Of a stretch of DNA of 15,794 nucleotides, positions 13,789-15,794 are shown in pieces. Where the stretch lies: positions 1 to 15,794 of the forward strand of contig WFPZ01000283.1 of the NCBI GenBank assembly GCA_015487335.1. Reading direction: 5' to 3'. The stretch comes from Paracoccaceae bacterium (GTDB lineage: Bacteria > Pseudomonadota > Alphaproteobacteria > Rhodobacterales > Rhodobacteraceae). A program made the position numbers and the translations under genes. The notes under the pieces were generated by a model, which was not told the DNA's origin, did not search any database, and was given only the letters and a program-made list of their open reading frames with translations. Position 1 is the first letter of the stretch; each line of letters opens with the position of its first letter.

Positions 13789-14304
13789 GTGGATAGAGCC
13801 CAGAAAGAGAAAGTGGTCGAGGAACTCGGCCAGATCTTCGAAAGCTCTGGCGTGGTCGTGGTTGCACACTACGCAGGTCTGACAGTTGCGGAAATGCAGG
13901 ATCTGCGCACGCGAATGCGTGAAGCGGGCGGATCCATCCGCGTTGCCAAGAACAGGCTCGCCAAGATCGCCCTTGAGGGAACGCCGAGCGAACCGATCGC
14001 CGAGCTTCTCAAGGGGATGACCGTACTGGCCTTTTCCGAAGATCCTGTGGCCGCGGCCAAGGTCGTCGACGCCTATGCCAAGGAGAACGACAAGCTCGTG
14101 ATCCTCGGTGGCGTGATGGCCGGCACGGCTCTGGACGTCGACGGTGTGAAAGCGGTCGCCAAGATGCCCTCGCGTGACGAGCTTATCGCTTCGATCGCGG
14201 CCTGCATCGGCGCGCCTGCTTCCAACATCGCCGGGGCCATTGGCGCACCTGCTTCGAACATCGCGGGCATCCTTTCCACCATCGAGGACAAGGCTGCCGC
14301 ATAG
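13789..14304 (+). CDS. rplJ: 50S ribosomal protein L10 (uL10)
   Basis: A 171-residue base of the ribosomal stalk that binds L12 dimers through its C-terminal helix. It starts at GTG (13789) with GGAGTG 5 nt upstream; the N-terminus DRAQKEKVVEELGQIFESSG fits the family. The RNA-binding domain includes VVVAHYAGLTVAEMQDLR and RVAKNRLAKIALEGT. The C-terminal region carries a tandem 11-residue repeat, IGAPASNIAGA at 140-150 and IGAPASNIAGI at 151-161, differing at five synonymous positions and the last codon. The length is a little over the 165 of E. coli because of this. rplL follows after 69 nt. Confidence 0.97.
   Translation: MDRAQKEKVVEELGQIFESSGVVVVAHYAGLTVAEMQDLRTRMREAGGSIRVAKNRLAKIALEGTPSEPIAELLKGMTVLAFSEDPVAAAKVVDAYAKENDKLVILGGVMAGTALDVDGVKAVAKMPSRDELIASIAACIGAPASNIAGAIGAPASNIAGILSTIEDKAAA
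14206..14271 (+). repeat. Tandem 33-bp repeat in rplJ encoding IGAPASNIAG twice
   Basis: Two in-frame 33-bp units (14206-14238, 14239-14271) encode ten identical residues and one difference. Synonymous divergence at five codons shows the duplication is old rather than recent. It lengthens the hinge before the L12-binding helix. Confidence 0.8.
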
Positions 14305-14373
14305 CAACCGAAGGATCTGCGCAGAGTCGAACCTCTCGCGTTGGAACACATCTGAAAGAACGGAAAACGGAAA

Positions 14374-14754
14374 ATGGCTGATCTGAAGAAACTTGCTGAA
14401 GAGATCGTGGGTCTGACCCTTCTCGAAGCCCAGGAACTGAAAAACATCCTCAAGGAAGAATACGGCATCGAGCCCGCCGCCGGCGGCGCCGTGATGGTGG
14501 CCGGCCCGGCCGGTGGCGAAGCCGCTGGTGGCGCCGCCGAGGAGAAGACCGAATTCGACGTGGTGCTGAAATCGCCCGGCGCCTCCAAGATCAACGTGAT
14601 CAAGGAAGTGCGCAGCATCACCGGCCTGGGCCTGAAGGAGGCCAAGGAGCTGGTCGAATCGGGTGGCAAGGTCAAGGAAGGCGTCACCAAGGAAGAGGCC
14701 GAAGAGATCAAGGGCAAGCTGGAAGCGGCTGGCGCCGAGGTCGAGCTGGCCTGA
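14374..14754 (+). CDS. rplL: 50S ribosomal protein L7/L12 (bL12)
   Basis: A 126-residue acidic stalk protein that recruits translation factors. An N-terminal dimerisation helix pair (about 1-31, MADLKKLAEEIVGLTLLEAQ...) is followed by an Ala/Gly-rich hinge (34-56), then the globular C-terminal domain with EEKTEFDVVLK, KINVIKEVRSITGLGLKEAKELVE and the end AGAEVELA. The length is typical. The ATG at 14374 has only a weak GGA upstream, so efficient translation may depend on readthrough coupling or structure. It is followed by a 235-nt hairpin-rich spacer before rpoB. Confidence 0.97.
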   Translation: MADLKKLAEEIVGLTLLEAQELKNILKEEYGIEPAAGGAVMVAGPAGGEAAGGAAEEKTEFDVVLKSPGASKINVIKEVRSITGLGLKEAKELVESGGKVKEGVTKEEAEEIKGKLEAAGAEVELA

Positions 14755-14760
14755 GCATAT

Positions 14761-14953
14761 GGGCCGAAAGGCCCGCGGGAATACAGCAGGCTGAGCCCGG
14801 AAACCGGGCTCAGCCGAACCTGTCTTGGAAAGGGCCTTCGTGGCAGGGTCCTTTCCCGGGAGAGGTTCGGATCGGGAGCAGGCCGGTGGGACGGCTTGCG
14901 GGAATGGATCCGCAACCCCCTCTTTCGAGGGCGTACCGCCGTGGCCCCGGCGG
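14761..14953 (+). other. Multi-hairpin rplL-rpoB spacer (possible processing/attenuation site)
   Basis: At least five stem-loops are visible: GGGCC-GAAA-GGCCC (14761-14774); a perfect 12-bp stem with an AAA loop (14789-14800 with 14804-14815); a larger stem in which CGAACCT (14815-14821) pairs with AGGTTCG (14863-14869) and encloses GGAAAGGGCC (14827-14836) pairing with GGGTCCTTTCC via one wobble and a bulge-free helix (14847-14856); TTGCGG (14896-14901) with CCGCAA (14910-14915); and CCGCCG (14936-14941) with CGGCGG (14948-14953). None is followed by a T-run. In E. coli the same spacer holds an attenuator and an RNase III site; the analogy is inference. Confidence 0.7.
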
Positions 14954-14989
14954 CTGGTGCGCTTGCGAAAATGAAAGGTGACAACGCGC

Positions 14990-15794
14990 ATGTCTTCGAC
15001 CGTTCTTGGCCAGAAACGTCTCCGCAAATACTACGGAAAAATCCGTGAAGTCCTGGAAATGCCGAACCTCATCGAGGTTCAGAAATCCTCCTACGACCTG
15101 TTCCTGAACTCGGGCGACGGCCCCGAGCCGCAGGACGGCGAGGGGCTGATGGGCGTTTTCCAGTCGGTCTTCCCGATCAAGGATTTCAACGAGACCGCCG
15201 TTCTCGAATTCGTCAAGTACGAGCTGGAGCCTCCGAAATACGATGTCGAGGAGTGCCAGCAGCGCGACATGACATACAGCGCGCCGCTCAAGGTGACGCT
15301 GCGGCTGATCGTCTTCGATGTCGACGAGGACACCGGCGCCAAGTCGGTCAAGGACATCAAGGAGCAGGACGTGTTCATGGGCGACATGCCGCTCATGACG
15401 CCCAACGGCACCTTCGTGGTCAACGGCACCGAGCGGGTCATCGTTTCCCAGATGCACCGTTCCCCGGGCGTGTTCTTCGACCATGACAAGGGCAAGACCC
15501 ATTCCTCGGGCAAGCTGCTGTTCGCCTGCCGCATCATCCCCTACCGCGGCTCCTGGCTGGACTTCGAGTTCGACGCCAAGGATATCGTCTATGCCCGCAT
15601 CGACCGGCGCCGCAAGCTGCCGGTGACGACCCTGCTCTATGCCCTGGGCATGGACCAGGAGGCGATCATGGACGCCTATTACGATACCGTCCATTTCAAG
15701 CTGAAGAAGAACAAGGGCTGGGTGACCCGCTTCTTCCCCGAGCGGGTGCGCGGCGTCCGCCCCGAGTTCGATCTGATTGACGCCAAGACCGGCG
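14990..15794 (+). CDS. rpoB: DNA-directed RNA polymerase subunit beta, N-terminal part
   Basis: The first 268 residues of RpoB, cut by the window end (the full protein is about 1,380 residues in this group). It opens LGQKRLRKYYGKIREVLEMPNLIEVQ (6-31), then FPIKDFNETAVLEFVKYELE (61-80), the QRDMTYSAPLKV segment (91-102), and MTPNGTFVVNGTERVIVSQMHRSPGVFF (136-163), which is the N-terminal rifampicin-contact region and part of the active centre. The start at 14990 is chosen from family N-termini and AGGTGA at 14976-14981, 8 nt upstream; the ATG at 14971 is out of frame. It lies downstream of rplL across a structured spacer with no visible terminator, so it is probably read from the rplJ promoter. 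Confidence 0.97.
   Translation, partial: MSSTVLGQKRLRKYYGKIREVLEMPNLIEVQKSSYDLFLNSGDGPEPQDGEGLMGVFQSVFPIKDFNETAVLEFVKYELEPPKYDVEECQQRDMTYSAPLKVTLRLIVFDVDEDTGAKSVKDIKEQDVFMGDMPLMTPNGTFVVNGTERVIVSQMHRSPGVFFDHDKGKTHSSGKLLFACRIIPYRGSWLDFEFDAKDIVYARIDRRRKLPVTTLLYALGMDQEAIMDAYYDTVHFKLKKNKGWVTRFFPERVRGVRPEFDLIDAKTG

Noticed and set aside
13661..13882. A 73-codon open frame in the rplJ leader
   Set aside because: It overlaps rplJ out of frame, lacks a convincing ribosome site and lies in a folded leader; a leader peptide cannot be fully excluded.
13195..15027. A 610-codon minus-strand open frame across rplJ and rplL
   Set aside because: It is antisense to well-conserved ribosomal-protein genes and to structured spacers, with low-complexity composition.

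Overview
The window is a GC-rich piece of an alphaproteobacterial chromosome. The best fit is the Rhodobacterales (Paracoccaceae/Roseobacter group). This rests on the RpoB, EF-Tu, SecE and NusG sequences, a GTG-started rplJ, a Rhodobacter-type PmtA-like methyltransferase, and a HIG1 twin-membrane miniprotein next to a PduO-type cobalamin adenosyltransferase. There are no mobile elements, phage genes or CRISPR arrays. Coding density is high and no gene-free stretch exceeds about 270 bases.

Layout. (1) 1-1267, minus strand: the 5' part of a cobalamin adenosyltransferase gene, a 67-residue HIG1-type membrane protein directly before it, and a classical SDR oxidoreductase. (2) 1397-6701, plus strand: parC, then a tightly coupled DUF898/YjgN membrane protein and M48 metallopeptidase pair (3-nt gap, then ATGA overlap), then a small lipoprotein of unknown family. 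(3) 6789-8872: tuf with a strong intrinsic terminator, a convergent minus-strand DUF374 (LPLAT superfamily) acyltransferase, and tRNA-Trp(CCA). (4) 8982-15794: the transcription/translation cluster secE, nusG, rplK, rplA, [psd, pssA, pmtA-like], rplJ, rplL, rpoB (cut by the window end).

The order tuf - tRNA - secE - nusG - rplKAJL - rpoB is the ancient bacterial arrangement, but here it is interrupted twice by membrane-lipid genes. A DUF374 acyltransferase lies antisense between tuf and tRNA-Trp. A three-gene phospholipid cassette sits between rplA and rplJ. Read together, pssA (CDP-diacylglycerol to phosphatidylserine), psd (phosphatidylserine to phosphatidylethanolamine) and the PmtA-like methyltransferase (phosphatidylethanolamine towards phosphatidylcholine) form a complete CDP-DAG-to-PC route. 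The cassette follows a clear terminator after rplA and precedes a promoter-like sequence and a long structured L10-type leader before rplJ.

The non-coding parts of this cluster are rich in RNA structure. Near-identical 17-nt stem-loops lie before tuf and rplK. A promoter-plus-terminator-like arrangement lies in the nusG leader. The rplL-rpoB spacer holds at least five hairpins, including a perfect 12-bp stem. Promoter calls are by eye from -35/-10 resemblance and are tentative. The most interesting items are the lipid cassette inside the ribosomal-protein operon, the YjgN-M48 pair, and the rplL-rpoB and nusG leader RNAs.
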